This document shows, one piece after another, positions 9,902-19,582 of a stretch of DNA of 20,339 nucleotides (its first letter is position 1; each line of letters begins with the position of its first letter). Below the pieces are notes generated by a model. The model had not been told where the DNA came from, did not search any database, and saw only the letters and a list, made by a program, of their open reading frames with translations. Position numbers and translations under genes: made by a program. Source of the DNA: Glomus cerebriforme. Taxonomy: Eukaryota > Glomeromycota > Glomeromycetes > Glomerales > Glomeraceae. The stretch spans positions 165,444-185,782 of the forward strand of contig QKYT01000189.1 of NCBI GenBank assembly GCA_003550305.1, read 5' to 3'.

Positions 9902-9959
9902 ACTGCGCATCAAAATTCACTTAAAATCTTCCAAATATGTAAATCAAAAAATTGATCAT

Positions 9960-11894
9960 GCAGGTACCTCATGCTCACGCCAAATAATCACATCATCTAA
10001 GATGACGCGTTTTCAAATAATATATGTGGTATTATAAATATTCATTTGGACAATATCAAATGTTAAAATTGATTTTAAAAGGAATATAATCCTGACGATA
10101 TATATGCGAGTCAAACCGCCACAATGTTAAATAATGTTCTTTTCAAAGGAACTTTATATTATCATTCGATAATCAAATAAGGATTGATTTACATATTTTG
10201 TAAGCAGTTCACTTTTAATAAAAATCAAAAAATCACGAACGTTACGAACATTACCGAGCAAAATTTGACAGTATTCCAAGTGAATTCGATTAGATAATAA
10301 AATAAAACAGAAACGAATATTCCTTTAGTGTATTTGTGTGTATTTGTGAAGTTTTCCGACACCAAATAAAAATTACAAAGTTAACTTTTTCTCGGAGTAC
10401 CGAAAGAACAAGAAAGACACCTTATAAGTTATAGGTCTAACAGATTTGGGTAATTGGCGTGAATGTAGAACAACATTCGAATTTTTTAAAAAGTTATAAA
10501 AGAAGGTTTGATTTCTCAATTTAAGTCGGTAGAACGCTTACCATTCTTTTATTATCCATCCAACGTGTTACTCTCAAAATATGATTTTTTTTAAAATCAA
10601 GGAAATTGAGACGTATGTTCTCTTTTCAAATTAAGCTTCGAATTGCCCAACCGATTGGATAAGCTTTTAAGATTTTAATATGATATAATTATAATAATAA
10701 TTCTTTTAAACTTTCCGCGATGTCAATCGATTATCATGATTTTTGCAAAGTATAATTAGGAACTGGTACCTTTTTGATCCAAAATTTATCTTTTTTATCT
10801 TTTTCTCTTATATTTATTTATTCGCTTTGTCGTGATCGGTGAATTCTTCTTTTTCAAATTCGTACAACTTTTTCTTTATATATATATGTATATATACTTG
10901 AAAATTAAATTATACCGAATTAGATGTTTTCGTATCATTTTAATATAATTTCTATCGTCGTTTTTAACTTAGAAGAATCTCTCTTCCCCTCTCACACATA
11001 TGCCTCTTATTTACTATACATAAGTTCTCTCAATTTTAAAAGTTCGTTTACAAAGCCTAAAATCATAAAATAATCATTAATAAAAATTATGTAATATGAA
11101 AAAGTTTTTTAATTTTCCCTCCTTGATTTTAATTTTTTATGATATTAAACAAATTTTAAATTGGTAGGCCTAATTAACAAATAAACACAAATGAATTATT
11201 ATCTACTAATAAAATTAAAAGCTTGGTGTTTGATCAATCAGAATTCATTATAAAAAAATTCAAATGAAACGATTCATTTTATTATACAAAATTTAGTAAA
11301 AATTTGATACATACAATTAATATACGCTAAAATCCGTAGATCCGTTATATTAAGTAATTTGTTAAATCAAAACTAGTTATAAGGGGAACCAAAAATTTTC
11401 CCATGTAATATTTATTGTCTTACACAAAAAATGTGGCTATCCAACTTTAACCTGCAAAATCTAAATTTTCTGTCCTTTTCGCATCTATGATATGATTTTA
11501 TTAAAATCGATTAATACTGACACAAGTTGATCAAACTATAGATCAAGCTAGCATACCTAATATACCTTGATTCAGCATTTTCAGACACCTCCGGATTAAA
11601 TCAACTCGTTGGGAATTGTTTCGCTGTCTTTCTACAAAAGTTGTGGGTTGATATTTTGAATTTCAATAGATTTCGTCGGAAATATACTGTATCTACTACG
11701 GCAAATTATCAAATTTCAATATCTGATATAGCTTTTATTTATATTTTAATACCATTATTAATACCCATTTTTTGTTAAAAGATTAAAAAATTATAGAATA
11801 TATTAACTAACCCCGAATTTTGAAGAAATATTTTATTAAATGTTTATTATTTGACCTTGCTCTTCTTTTTCACTCGGTAATAAATATTTATATT
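9960..11894. other. CpG-retaining, non-degenerate sequence; no gene supported
   Basis: This stretch has a different texture from its surroundings: mixed base composition, many CG dinucleotides (for example ACGAACGTTACGAAC near 10236) and no recognisable repeats. It includes a TA-alternating palindromic run at 10877-10896 and a plus-strand C/T-rich tract at about 10977-11000, both common in fungal promoters. A start-less frame is open on plus at about 11540-11780 (DSAFSDTSGLNQLVGNCFAV), but 80 codons is within chance for this composition. Introns could hide a short host gene; I could not assemble one. Confidence 0.45.
10877..10896. repeat. TA-alternating palindromic run
   Basis: A 20-base alternation of T and A with a single G near the centre. 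It could be part of a TATA-type promoter region or a simple microsatellite. Confidence 0.5.
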
Positions 11895-11936
11895 TCAAAT
11901 GTGAAGAATCATCATAACAGATTTTAAGCAACTAAC

Positions 11937-12080
11937 CTGAGTTGGATGCCCTTGAAAGATTTCGTTAGTTGGAATTATTTGCTTTATATAGATTTCTGAT
12001 TTTACCGATTTTCGATTTTTTTTTTTTTTTTCGTCTCCTATTTCCAAAACAGGAAAATGAGGCTGCATAATTATTTGCAT
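11937..12080 (-). CDS. Candidate coding exon, hypothetical
   Basis: A frame opening at ATG 12080 on the minus strand gives a hydrophilic, protein-like peptide of 48 codons (MQIIMQPHFPVLEIGDEKKK at the start, NEIFQGHPTQ at the end). It then meets GTTAGT at 11936-11931, a plausible fungal 5' splice site after CAG. Upstream the frame stays open as YDDGET and beyond, so the true exon may start earlier. A run of 15 T on plus near 12017-12031 codes for the Lys cluster. I could not find a convincing acceptor or second exon, and the chance of such a frame in this composition is not negligible. No family is recognised. It lies in the CpG-retaining island, which favours a real host gene slightly. Confidence 0.2.
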
Positions 12081-12529
12081 TGTTTCACCGTCATCATATA
12101 AAAATAGGTTAAAACAAGTGAGTGATAAATAAATGTCCTTTTATAGAATTCATTATCTTAATCATTGTACTTTTGTGGAAAAACCCTACAAACTAATAAA
12201 CGTCATAATGCACTAACACGTCAGTAGAAAAAAGACAAATTTCGCCGGGTTACACATATCTGCGCACATGATCCGGATTATTTATTTTTTTCAATTACGA
12301 AACTAATTTACTTTATTGCATTTTTATTGTATGTTCGTTTATGAATAATAAATTTTAAGATACTTTTTATTATTTAGTTTTACAAATAATAAGAGAAACC
12401 TATTAAAAATAATCTACTAAAGAGCGAAATATATTCACAAATTCGCCTATATATGTTAAAATTAATGGATAATTTCCATTTCTTTGTACCTGTTAAAAAT
12501 AAGATTAGATAAGAGAATATATACCATAT
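12081..12529. other. Spacer between the CpG-retaining island and the MULE remnant
   Basis: CpG-containing sequence continues to about 12450 (for example TTCGCCGGGTTACAC near 12240), followed by AT-rich DNA. If the minus-strand exon at 12080 is real, this is its upstream region. I see no other feature. Confidence 0.35.
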
Positions 12530-13800
12530 ACAATAAAATACTTTATTTATACCTTTTTAAAAATATTGCATCAGTTTTTTCAATAGAATTAATTAAATGT
12601 TTATATAAAAAAAATTAATTTTGAATATATGCAGGATATGAACAAATCCATTAAACTGGATTTGTTAAATATTTGCCATTTAACTTCTTTTTTTTTTATA
12701 CTGTTTCCATTTTTTATTGAATTCTTTTTGCCATATCATTAAGTAATGATCTTGTTGAAGTAATTGAATTTGATACAATTGTTAATTAATAACTCTTTTA
12801 ACAAGAATATAACATAAGTAGTCAATCTATGACTTGTGAAATTTGTACAAATAATCATGTCTTCAATGAGACTCAACAATCATTATTGTTTTAATATGAC
12901 TAATCTCCAATTATAATAAATTGTTTTCTTTACAAAATTATATCATTTTGCTAACACATTCTTTCCAAATTTCATTTGCATTTGTAACAAATATTCCATC
13001 TAACTTTAATAATAACATATGATAATTTAAATGATTATTTACAAGCTTAATTATTTGTAACTCTCCAATTAGGATTTACTACAAACTATTCTTTATGAAT
13101 GATAAACTATTATCAGATTATAAGAATAGTATATAATCTTTTGTTTATTTAATGCTAATCACTATTTAATAGCTTGTTATACATAATTGTATTTAAACTT
13201 CAGGGCATACTATTAGTACTGCATTGATTTCTGAAAAATTCTTATCAGTTAAAATAATAAAATTTCTTTAAATTTTATTCTTTTAAAACTTGCATTCAGT
13301 TAATAAGTCTTTTTATTATATTTCAATTTTTTTTAGTAAAATAATTAAGAGAAAATTTAATATTATTAATTACTTCTATAATAGTATAAAGTTCTTATTT
13401 CATATTATTTATTTCATAAGTTGCATTAATCTCAATTGCATTTAAATTAACCTGAAACAGTTGATAAAATAATTCTGTTAAAAATTTAAGAATAGATAAA
13501 GAGAAATCAACATTTATTATAATTTTTTAATTAAATTTAGCTAATAATAATTTTGCTAATAATAATCGATCAAAATTATAACAGTATTTTTTGTGAAAAT
13601 ATTTAATATTAATATAATCTAAACTTGATAAATTTTTAATATTTATTATTTCTTTACAATAGTATTATTAAATATAAGTATTTTTTTGTTTATTTAATAA
13701 TAGATACTTTACTGGCTGACTTTCAAGTTCAATCCAATAATTGCGATAATATATCAAAAGAAATAAATCCTTTTTCTGATTTTTGTTATTATAAATCTAT
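12530..13800 (-). pseudogene. MULE transposase with SWIM-finger remnant, degenerate
   Basis: The minus strand reads through the ordered landmarks of a Mutator-like transposase. NAIEINATYEINNMK (about 13445-13395) corresponds to the first catalytic block, usually with DAT; the Asp codon is now AAT (13427-13425). The second block, TDKNFSEINA, keeps Asp at 13246-13244 and continues as CPEV-stop-IQLC, the usual WPxxxIQLC, but the following Trp-His motif is missing. GIFVTNANEIWKECVSKM (12998-12944), RHDYLYKF (about 12864) and WQKEFNKKWK (12733-12704) follow. The C terminus has WICSYPAY (from 12650) and LYKHLINS (about 12606-12585), a SWIM zinc finger whose second and third Cys are now Tyr. Stops are TAA, TGA and TAG at expected Gln, Arg and Trp positions. 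It is inactive. The N-terminal part beyond 13740 is uncertain and no terminal repeats were found. Confidence 0.8.
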
Positions 13801-14340
13801 ATATAATTATTATCTTCTAATATAAAAAGATATTATATAATATCTAATTTTAAAATTAATATTTTAATATTTTCTTTACTATTATTTTTATAATTATATT
13901 AATTAAAGTTAAAACACAATATTAAAATTTATATTTAATTCAGTATTTTTTCCTTTATAAAGTTCATTAATATTACTTAAAGATGTTAAAAAATTATATA
14001 TAATTTCTATTATATTTAAATAGTTAATTATTATTTTATTTGTATTTTTTATTAAATAAAATCTTTAACATTATTTTAGCATTTGCAATACTTTTTAAAA
14101 TACCTTCTTTTTTATTTAAAAATTTCTAACTTTCTTAAATAGAATAATATTTTTTACAAGTTTTATTTTATTATTAGTGTGATATGTTAAGTTTTTTAAT
14201 AAAAAAAAAAGGATATATAGCATAAAGAATCTATTATAAAAAGTTTGAATATAGTTATTATTAAATCATTAATATTAAAAACAATAATTTAGCAAATTAT
14301 GTATAACCTGATAAAATTTATTTGATTACTATTTTTTCTG
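13801..14340. other. AT-rich spacer, possibly the eroded start of the MULE
   Basis: Long A/T runs with almost no C or G. It could hold the N-terminal part of the MULE gene, but no frame is readable. Confidence 0.35.
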
Positions 14341-14368
14341 AATAATATTAGAGTTATTATAGTTGCAT
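14341..14368 (+). repeat. 28-bp dispersed motif, first copy
   Basis: The block starting AATAATATTAGAG and ending ATTATAGTTGCAT matches 19325-19352 at 26 of 28 positions. A related TAGTTGC appears in inverted orientation near 14680 (GCAACTACAAA), so this may be the end of a small element enclosing the A-rich repeat. Confidence 0.45.
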
Positions 14369-14394
14369 AACTATCTAGTATTATAATTATATAC

Positions 14395-14524
14395 CAAAAA
14401 ATAAAAAATAAGTAAAAATAAATAAAAATAAGTAAGCAAAAAAATCAAAAATAGGCAAAAATATTTACAAATAAGTAAAAATAGACAAAAAAGTTAAAAA
14501 TAGGTAAAAATAAGCAAAAATAAG
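14395..14524. repeat. A-rich minisatellite of AAAATARGYA units
   Basis: Units such as AAAAATAAGTA, AAAAATAGGCA and AAAAATAGACA follow one another for about 130 bases. It has no coding meaning; the two-base positions that vary are mostly G/A and C/T. Confidence 0.65.
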
Positions 14525-14860
14525 TTACACCATAAAATCTTACCAATTTTTAGTTATTTGACTTATGATAATATTATTACAAAATTTTTTTACTCCTCGC
14601 ATAATTAAATAAATATAGAATATTATTCTGTTCTTCCCTTTTTTTTTAAATATAATTAGTTAAAAAATTGCATAACATAGCAACTACAAATTTTATGTTA
14701 CTTTATTTTAAAATATTTTTTATTTTACAATAAAAAATAAAGGCAAAAAACTTCTAAAATATTTTAATTTCATATATAACAAAAAGAAGAAAATTTTTAA
14801 TATTTTCAACAATTTATATATATTTTGATTGTTTATCTAAATTCTTCTAAAATCCTATAC
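14525..14860. other. AT-rich spacer, nothing recognised
   Basis: Contains TTGCATAACATAGCAACTAC near 14669-14688, an inverted partial match to the motif at 14356-14372. Otherwise only A/T runs. Confidence 0.35.
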
Positions 14861-15060
14861 TTAGTTTTGCCAAATTTTTACTATAGTTTTATTATAGTTT
14901 TGCAAAGTTTTATTAGTTTTACCATTTATAATAGGTTTTGATAAGTTTCATCTTTTGTCAAGTTTTGTTAATTTTTAATAAAATTTTAATATAGTTTTAC
15001 CAAATTACTATATTTCATCATCTTGTCTATTTGCTAAATTCTTTAGTTTTATCAAGTAAT
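14861..15060. repeat. Irregular TAGTTTTRCCAAATTTT repeat
   Basis: TAGTTTTGCCAAATTTTTAC, TAGTTTTGCAAAGTTTTATT, TAGTTTTACCATTTATAATA and TAGTTTTACCAAATTACTAT recur with variable spacing of about 20-60 bases. The units have drifted and no simple period holds. Confidence 0.5.
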
Positions 15061-15184
15061 ATTATATAATATTTTAAATAAACAAATACAAAAATTTTTA
15101 AGAAAACTTTTAAAAATAAAAATATTTTATTTATTTATATAAAATATTAATATTTATATTACTTAATCATTAATGTATTTGAGT

Positions 15185-15392
15185 ATTTCTATACCTATTA
15201 AATAACTTTACTTATTTAATAAAAATTAGGTTAAATTAAACATTATACTATAAAATAAAAAAATATATATACAGTATATAATAAATTCCATTACAAAAAA
15301 TAATAATTAATTCTATAAAAACTTGTTCAAATATGATAAAAATTAATATTTTTAAAATATTTTTATATCTATTAAACAATTTTATTTATTTA
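15185..15392. repeat. Left-flank AT repeat around the retroposed element
   Basis: TATACCTATTAAATAACTTT at 15190 and TATATCTATTAAACAATTTT at 15364 are copies of one motif, both followed by AYTTATTTA. Similar blocks (TATATCTGTTAAATAATTTT at 17227, TTTAAATAATTTTACTTAGT at 17283) occur on the other side of the insertion, so the element apparently landed inside a repetitive AT block. Confidence 0.45.
15381..15392 (+). repeat. Left 12-bp target-site duplication
   Basis: TTTATTTATTTA, identical to 17071-17082 directly after the poly(A) run. The sequence is simple, so chance identity in AT-rich DNA is a real alternative. Confidence 0.5.
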
Positions 15393-15394
15393 GA

Positions 15395-15766
15395 AGATTG
15401 AAGACAACTCTTCCTACTAATCTCTATACTTATTTTTCTGAAGATATTTTAGAAAGAAAAGTTGCTCTTTTTGCCATTTTGTACTAAGAAAGCGATCTTT
15501 TAGCCTTAGAAAAAATTGTTTTACACTGCTGGAATTAATTAGAAAGATTTAGAAAGTATAGAATAATAGTCTCTGGCTTACCAAGTTTCTTTACATGTCA
15601 AGTTCAGGATAACTTTCAATCACCTACATCTTTCTTTAAATTAATATCCAAAGGGCTGTTTGGTATTCTAAAGCACCTTTTATAAGTACAAGACAGACAA
15701 GTTGAACTTGTAGCTGCTTTTGGTGGACTTAAAAGCAGGCCTAATATGAAGTTTTTTTGGAAGTAA
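15395..15766 (+). pseudogene. Degenerate coding frame at the start of the retroposed element
   Basis: One frame stays aligned for 124 codons with only three internal stops, all TAA, and a final TAA at 15764-15766. Random sequence of this composition should show more. It reads RLKTTLPTNLYTYFSEDILE, then LLALEKIVLHCWN, RKYRIIVSGLPSFFTCQVQD and VELVAAFGGLKSRPNMKFF. All three stops would be Gln codons if a C had become T. There is no start codon, so the 5' end is truncated, as expected for reverse-transcribed copies. I do not recognise the family and no catalytic motif is evident. Confidence 0.4.
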
Positions 15767-16654
15767 ACAATTTTTTGTAAAGTTGAAATATGGGCTTAAT
15801 GCAGCAGGAAGAATCTTTTCTGAAATATAAGTTTGGTAAAAAATACCTTTTTTTTTAAATTTTAATATTTATTTTTATTGGTAAAAAGATAGAAGGATAT
15901 CAAGTTTTTGCAGTATCATAGTTATACTGAACTGGCAGAGAATTAATACTATATATCAAGAAAAAAAGTTCTTTCTTTCTTGATGTTATAGATTTTTTTC
16001 AAATCATGTGGAGTGGTACTGAAGGAGGTACTGGAAAATTTAATTGATAGCTGATCATCTGTTAATAATTGGTTTTTTTGTTATTACACTTCTTAGTTTT
16101 TAGTTTCACAATAATAATTCCTATTTAGCCTCTTAAGGTAATATCATGATTAGTTATTATTAGAAAAATTAAAAAAAAAATTAATAAGATGTGAAAGACA
16201 TAAGTGCTTGATCAAGATGCGTTAACATGAGAAGGCTTTATGATAGATAAGATTGGTATTTGTTTTGCAATAGGTATATCAAGAATGAAGATTCTTAGAC
16301 AAGAATAGGTAAAATTCTAAAAATGTTAGGTAAGTAGTCATCTTGATTCTTTGGCTAATAAGCTCATACCATTAGGAATTAGTCTATTTTGAAGGGAATA
16401 CTACTGGAAGTAGTTGGATGAATGTTGGTAAGGTATCTAGTAATGGTCTTTAGATAAGATAGTATAAACAGTTAATTCAATTCATCTAAAGTATTTGTTA
16501 AGGTAACTAGAAACTGATTCTGATAAAGTAGAGAAATAGAAGTAGTTTTAGGTTTTTTTTTAATTTTTTGTATTTTAGTTTTAGTTCTTTTAGATAGTTC
16601 TTTATTTTTGAAGGTTGATACTAATAGTCAGCTTTTATAAATCTTCTTAAAATA

Positions 16655-16860
16655 TTTTATATTAGTTTAAAAATCCAAGTGTCTGGCCATGGTATTTTTT
16701 ATCCTAAAAATTGGCACTAGCATCTAATCTCTTTAACTTTATCAATGTTTCATACTAGTTTAAAAATCCAGATATATTGAGAGAAGATTCAGGTAAACTG
16801 GATAAAAGATATTCATTTTGAGAGAAGATTTAGAAGGACTGGTTAAAAGGATTATTTTTT
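16655..16860. repeat. Short repeats in the 3' part of the retroposed element
   Basis: Two 41-base units start at 16777 and 16818 (TTGAGAGAAGATTCAGGTAA and TTGAGAGAAGATTTAGAAGG). The motif CTAGTTTAAAAATCCAGATA at 16754 recurs as TTAGTTTAAAAATCCAAGTG at about 16662. Such repeats are common in element-specific 3' untranslated regions. Confidence 0.6.
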
Positions 16861-17026
16861 GGTGCTAGCATTAGGTATGAAGGAAAATCAGAGTATATTA
16901 ACTATCTAAAAAGAATTTATTTCAGTTTCCACTCTAAGGACTTATATGACATAAGTATGACAAGTAACACGTATTTACAATTCATATTTTTCTATTGTAT
17001 TCTGACTATACACATTGTGATATGCT

Positions 17027-17032
17027 AATAAA
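17027..17032 (+). promoter_or_regulatory. AATAAA polyadenylation signal
   Basis: AATAAA lies 24 bases upstream of the 14-A run at 17057, the expected distance for a genuine transcript end that was then reverse-transcribed. Confidence 0.55.
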
Positions 17033-17056
17033 AGAATGTAATTTCATCTTGTCTTC

Positions 17057-17070
17057 AAAAAAAAAAAAAA
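17057..17070 (+). other. Poly(A) tail of the retroposed element
   Basis: Fourteen consecutive A residues directly before the right target duplication. Confidence 0.55.
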
Positions 17071-17082
17071 TTTATTTATTTA
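17071..17082 (+). repeat. Right 12-bp target-site duplication
   Basis: TTTATTTATTTA, identical to 15381-15392. Confidence 0.5.
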
Positions 17083-17631
17083 AATAATTTGTCAAAAAAA
17101 AACTTTGTTTATTCAATAAAAATTAGTTTTATTTGACCAAAATACTTAAATTATATTATAAAATATCTGCATAAAAATATAATAAAAATAAGTATAGTTT
17201 TATAAATATTTAAACTAGTTTAGGTTTATATCTGTTAAATAATTTTACTTAGTTTTTAAAAATATATTTGCTTAATTATATTTTAAATAATTTTACTTAG
17301 TTTAGTAAAAGTATTTCCAAAGTATTAAAATTATTTCATAAAGTTTTTAAAAATAAAAAAATATATTTATTAAAAAAAATATTCAAATAAAAAATATTTC
17401 AATATGTTGCAAATAAAACTTTTAAAAAATTTAAAAAAAAAAGAAAAAAAGAAAATAAAGTATATAATTTATTTTTAAAATATAAGTAATAAATAAATAA
17501 ATTAGTAATTATATTATTATTATATAAAGGAAATAGAATAATTGGCATAAACTCTTGATATAAGTTAAGATTTTTCATAAAAGATAATATATCACAATTT
17601 TTTTTTAAAAAAAAAAGATAAGTTAAATATA
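17083..17631. other. AT-rich repeat flank, no gene
   Basis: This continues the AT block seen left of the retroposed element (CAATAAAAATTAGTTTTATT near 17116 resembles TAATAAAAATTAGGTTAAAT near 15218). The minus-strand frame open at 17659-17399 is Phe/Leu/Tyr-rich and overlaps the Tc1 end, so it is not treated as a gene. Confidence 0.4.
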
Positions 17632-18206
17632 CAATACCCTCCCAAAAGTATTTGGCCAAGCTTTATTTGATTTTTTTTAAATTGATTATATAAACTATTA
17701 TTTTTTTTTAAAAAAAAATAATTTCTCTGGTTCTGACAATTAAAATGAATATATTTTTATTGTGTTATGATACATGTATCAGATTTGACAATTAAAACAA
17801 ATAATAATACCTTAATTTTACTAATGCTGATTTTTGCTTTTTTCATTTACTATGTCATTTGGCTACTTTTAAAATGGAAAAAACTCATGAATTGAATGAG
17901 TTTGAAACATGAGCAAATTATTGGCCTTTCCAATCCTTGGACCTTAATCCTATTGAACATATGTGGCATAAACTTGAACAAAAACTTCAAAAATGATCTG
18001 TACATCTAAAGAATTTTCATGAACTTGAAGAAGCATTGCAAGAAGAGTGAGAAAGAATTCCATCTAAACTTACATTAATTTAATTGAGAACATGCTATGC
18101 CAAATTGAAGTATGTATTAAAAACAATGAATAGCCAATTAAATACTAATTATTATTAATAAAATATAATCTTTATTGATTAATCAGATACTTTTGGAAAG
18201 GTAGTA
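17632..18206 (+). mobile_element. Internally deleted Tc1/mariner element
   Basis: The left end CAATACCCTCCCAAAAGTAT and the right end, on the minus strand, TACTACCTTTCCAAAAGTAT form terminal inverted repeats sharing CCAAAAGTATYTG, with TA at 17630-17631 and 18207-18208. At 575 bp it is far shorter than a full Tc1 element, and only the C-terminal end of the transposase remains inside. Most TIR differences are transitions. The element is therefore a deleted derivative that could once have moved using a transposase supplied elsewhere. Confidence 0.8.
17880..18140 (+). pseudogene. Tc1-type transposase C-terminal fragment
   Basis: The plus strand at 17922-17969 reads WPFQSLDLNPIEHMWH, the hallmark DDE block of Tc1 transposases (usual form WPxQSPDLNPIExxW) that contains the final catalytic Glu. 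It continues KLEQKLQK and, after a TGA, ends with the usual amphipathic tail up to YAKLKYVLKTMNSQLN. Internal TGA and TAA stops and the loss of everything upstream, including both Asp residues, make it inactive. The DNA-binding and first catalytic parts were lost in the deletion that produced the short element. Confidence 0.85.
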
Positions 18207-18214
18207 TATCTATT

Positions 18215-18447
18215 ATATTAGTATTAATATATATCTTATAAATTACATATATACCCTTTAATAATAAGAAAAATGTAACTTATTATATAAGAAAGTAAAT
18301 TTGTAAAGATGAAAAGTAGAACAACTACCTCTTAATGTAAACAGCTCTTATGTTTTATCTAAATTTTCCTAACCTAGTATTATGTGACTATCAAAGTTAA
18401 TATGAGTAACCTGTTTATCTATATTCCTTTTCAAAATATTATCTATA
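18215..18447. other. AT-rich spacer, nothing recognised
   Basis: No gene or repeat is evident beyond TA-rich runs. Confidence 0.35.
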
Positions 18448-18510
18448 TTATTATTATTATTATTACTATTATTACATTATTCTAATCTAATACTATTATT
18501 ATAATTCCCT
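18448..18510. repeat. ATT trinucleotide microsatellite
   Basis: Repeated ATT triplets, first perfect and then interrupted by C. Confidence 0.7.
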
Positions 18511-18707
18511 TTAGAATTACCATAAGAAAGATAATATACTGGAAAATTTCATTGCTATGTATGCATTATATCTTCTCTTTTAGGTAATAAATAAATTTTC
18601 TTGAAAAAATATATGCTTAGTACAATATTCTTTTTTACATAATTTTTTACCATAAAAAATCCTACCTTCATAGCTTATTTAAAATGTAAAAATTTGTCTT
18701 CGACAGG

Positions 18708-19066
18708 ATGGTTGAACTTGTTAAATGCTATCTTATTGATATAATAGAAGATCTTTTTGCTGAATTCAGGAATTTTACCTGATTAGATTAAGATAACATA
18801 TTGGAAATGATATGTAATGATTTTGAGACTTTGAATAGTTAGCAGTGAGGGATCCATATTTATTGATAAAATTCTTTGATAAAAATAGAATAAAATTTAT
18901 CTATAAATTGGTAGGTACTAAAACTCTGAGATTTAGTAATTTTGAAAAGAAAAGTATATGTGAAAAATCTAAAAATAGATATAAAGATATAAAAATCCAG
19001 AGCATTAGAATCATTATCATCAATGATTTTATAAGAATCAAAGAATTAAAAAATTCATATTTTTAA
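18708..19066 (+). pseudogene. Coding-like debris of unknown family
   Basis: From ATG 18708 a frame reads MVELVKCYLIDIIEDLFAEF, then RNFT, a TGA and a TAA, and DNILEMICNDFETLNS before TAG at 18840-18842. A second frame is open at 18845-19066 (MRDPYLLIKFFDKNRIKFIY onward). The first peptide has the balanced composition of a real protein and its stops are again of the TGA/TAA type. The two frames differ, so either a frameshift separates them or the second is chance. I cannot assign a function. Confidence 0.3.
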
Positions 19067-19324
19067 TAATCTACTATGATGTTAACTTCAAGATTCTTAA
19101 AAGTATTCTTCTATTTATCAATAAAAAGAATAGTTTCAAAGATAGTATTTTTTCTTATAAAGAGCCAAATATAGGATAATACATTACATAGGATAAGATG
19201 ATAAATAATCTCTTTGAAGTTAAAATAAAAGAGACAATGTAAATTAGAATAAAGTGCAGAATTATGTTCAATTAACATGACCTTTAAATATATTACAAAT
19301 TATATAGAGGTGAAAAAATTTTGT
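19067..19324. other. AT-rich stretch, possibly continuing debris
   Basis: Short readable pieces (MINNLFEVKIKETM near 19199) occur but no sustained frame. Confidence 0.3.
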
Positions 19325-19352
19325 AATAATATTAGAGAAATTATAGTTGCAT
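19325..19352 (+). repeat. 28-bp dispersed motif, second copy
   Basis: Matches 14341-14368 at 26 of 28 positions; the two differences are adjacent (TT versus AA after TTAGAG). Confidence 0.45.
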
Positions 19353-19582
19353 TTACTTATTTTTATAATATTAAATTACTAATAATAATAATATTAATAT
19401 TTTTAATTTTACTTTTTTAAATTATAAATATTAGTGTTAATGATTAAATATCAATTATTATTTAATAAGTATTAATACTTTAATTGTTAATTCACAACTC
19501 AATAATACAAAATAATTGGCAATCTATAATTAATTTTGACATAATTTTATATATTAATATTATTAGTTTAGAATGGTGTTTG

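Larger units (their letters stand above)
15393..17070 (+). mobile_element. Candidate retroposed element with poly(A) tail
   Basis: A 1,678-bp segment with higher G+C than its flanks ends in AATAAA (17027-17032), 24 bases later a run of 14 A (17057-17070), and is bracketed by the same 12-base sequence on both sides. This is the structure of a LINE-mediated retroposition product: a processed mRNA copy or a non-autonomous element. The first 370 bases hold a coding-like frame; later there are further coding-like patches (LTREGF-type sequence cannot be confirmed, but FMIDKIGICFAIGISRMKIL near 16230-16295 is clear). No reverse transcriptase, endonuclease or RNase H motif is visible. The 3' third contains short tandem repeats and looks like a 3' untranslated region. 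It may be a severely 5'-truncated LINE whose recognisable domains are lost, or a retrocopy of an unknown gene. Confidence 0.55.

Noticed and set aside
9647..9955. Open frame of 102 codons
   Set aside because: Three overlapping frames are open because of a short tandem repeat; part of the sequence matches a dispersed repeat in the opposite orientation.
11540..11782. Start-less plus-strand frame (about 80 codons)
   Set aside because: No ATG, no convincing splice sites on both sides, and the length is within chance for 70% AT.
15185..17300. LTR retrotransposon with the AT flanks as LTRs
   Set aside because: The flanks share only short AT motifs repeated several times on each side, without TG...CA ends, primer-binding site or polypurine tract; the poly(A) tail fits LINE-type insertion better.
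17399..17659. Minus-strand open frame of 86 codons
   Set aside because: Phe/Leu/Tyr-rich translation of A-rich sequence that overlaps the left end of the Tc1 element.
2490..18140. Ciliate-type genetic code with TAA/TAG as Gln
   Set aside because: TAA often falls at Gln positions, but TGA at Arg, TAG at Trp, Cys-to-Tyr, catalytic Asp-to-Asn and frameshifts occur as well, which is decay rather than recoding.
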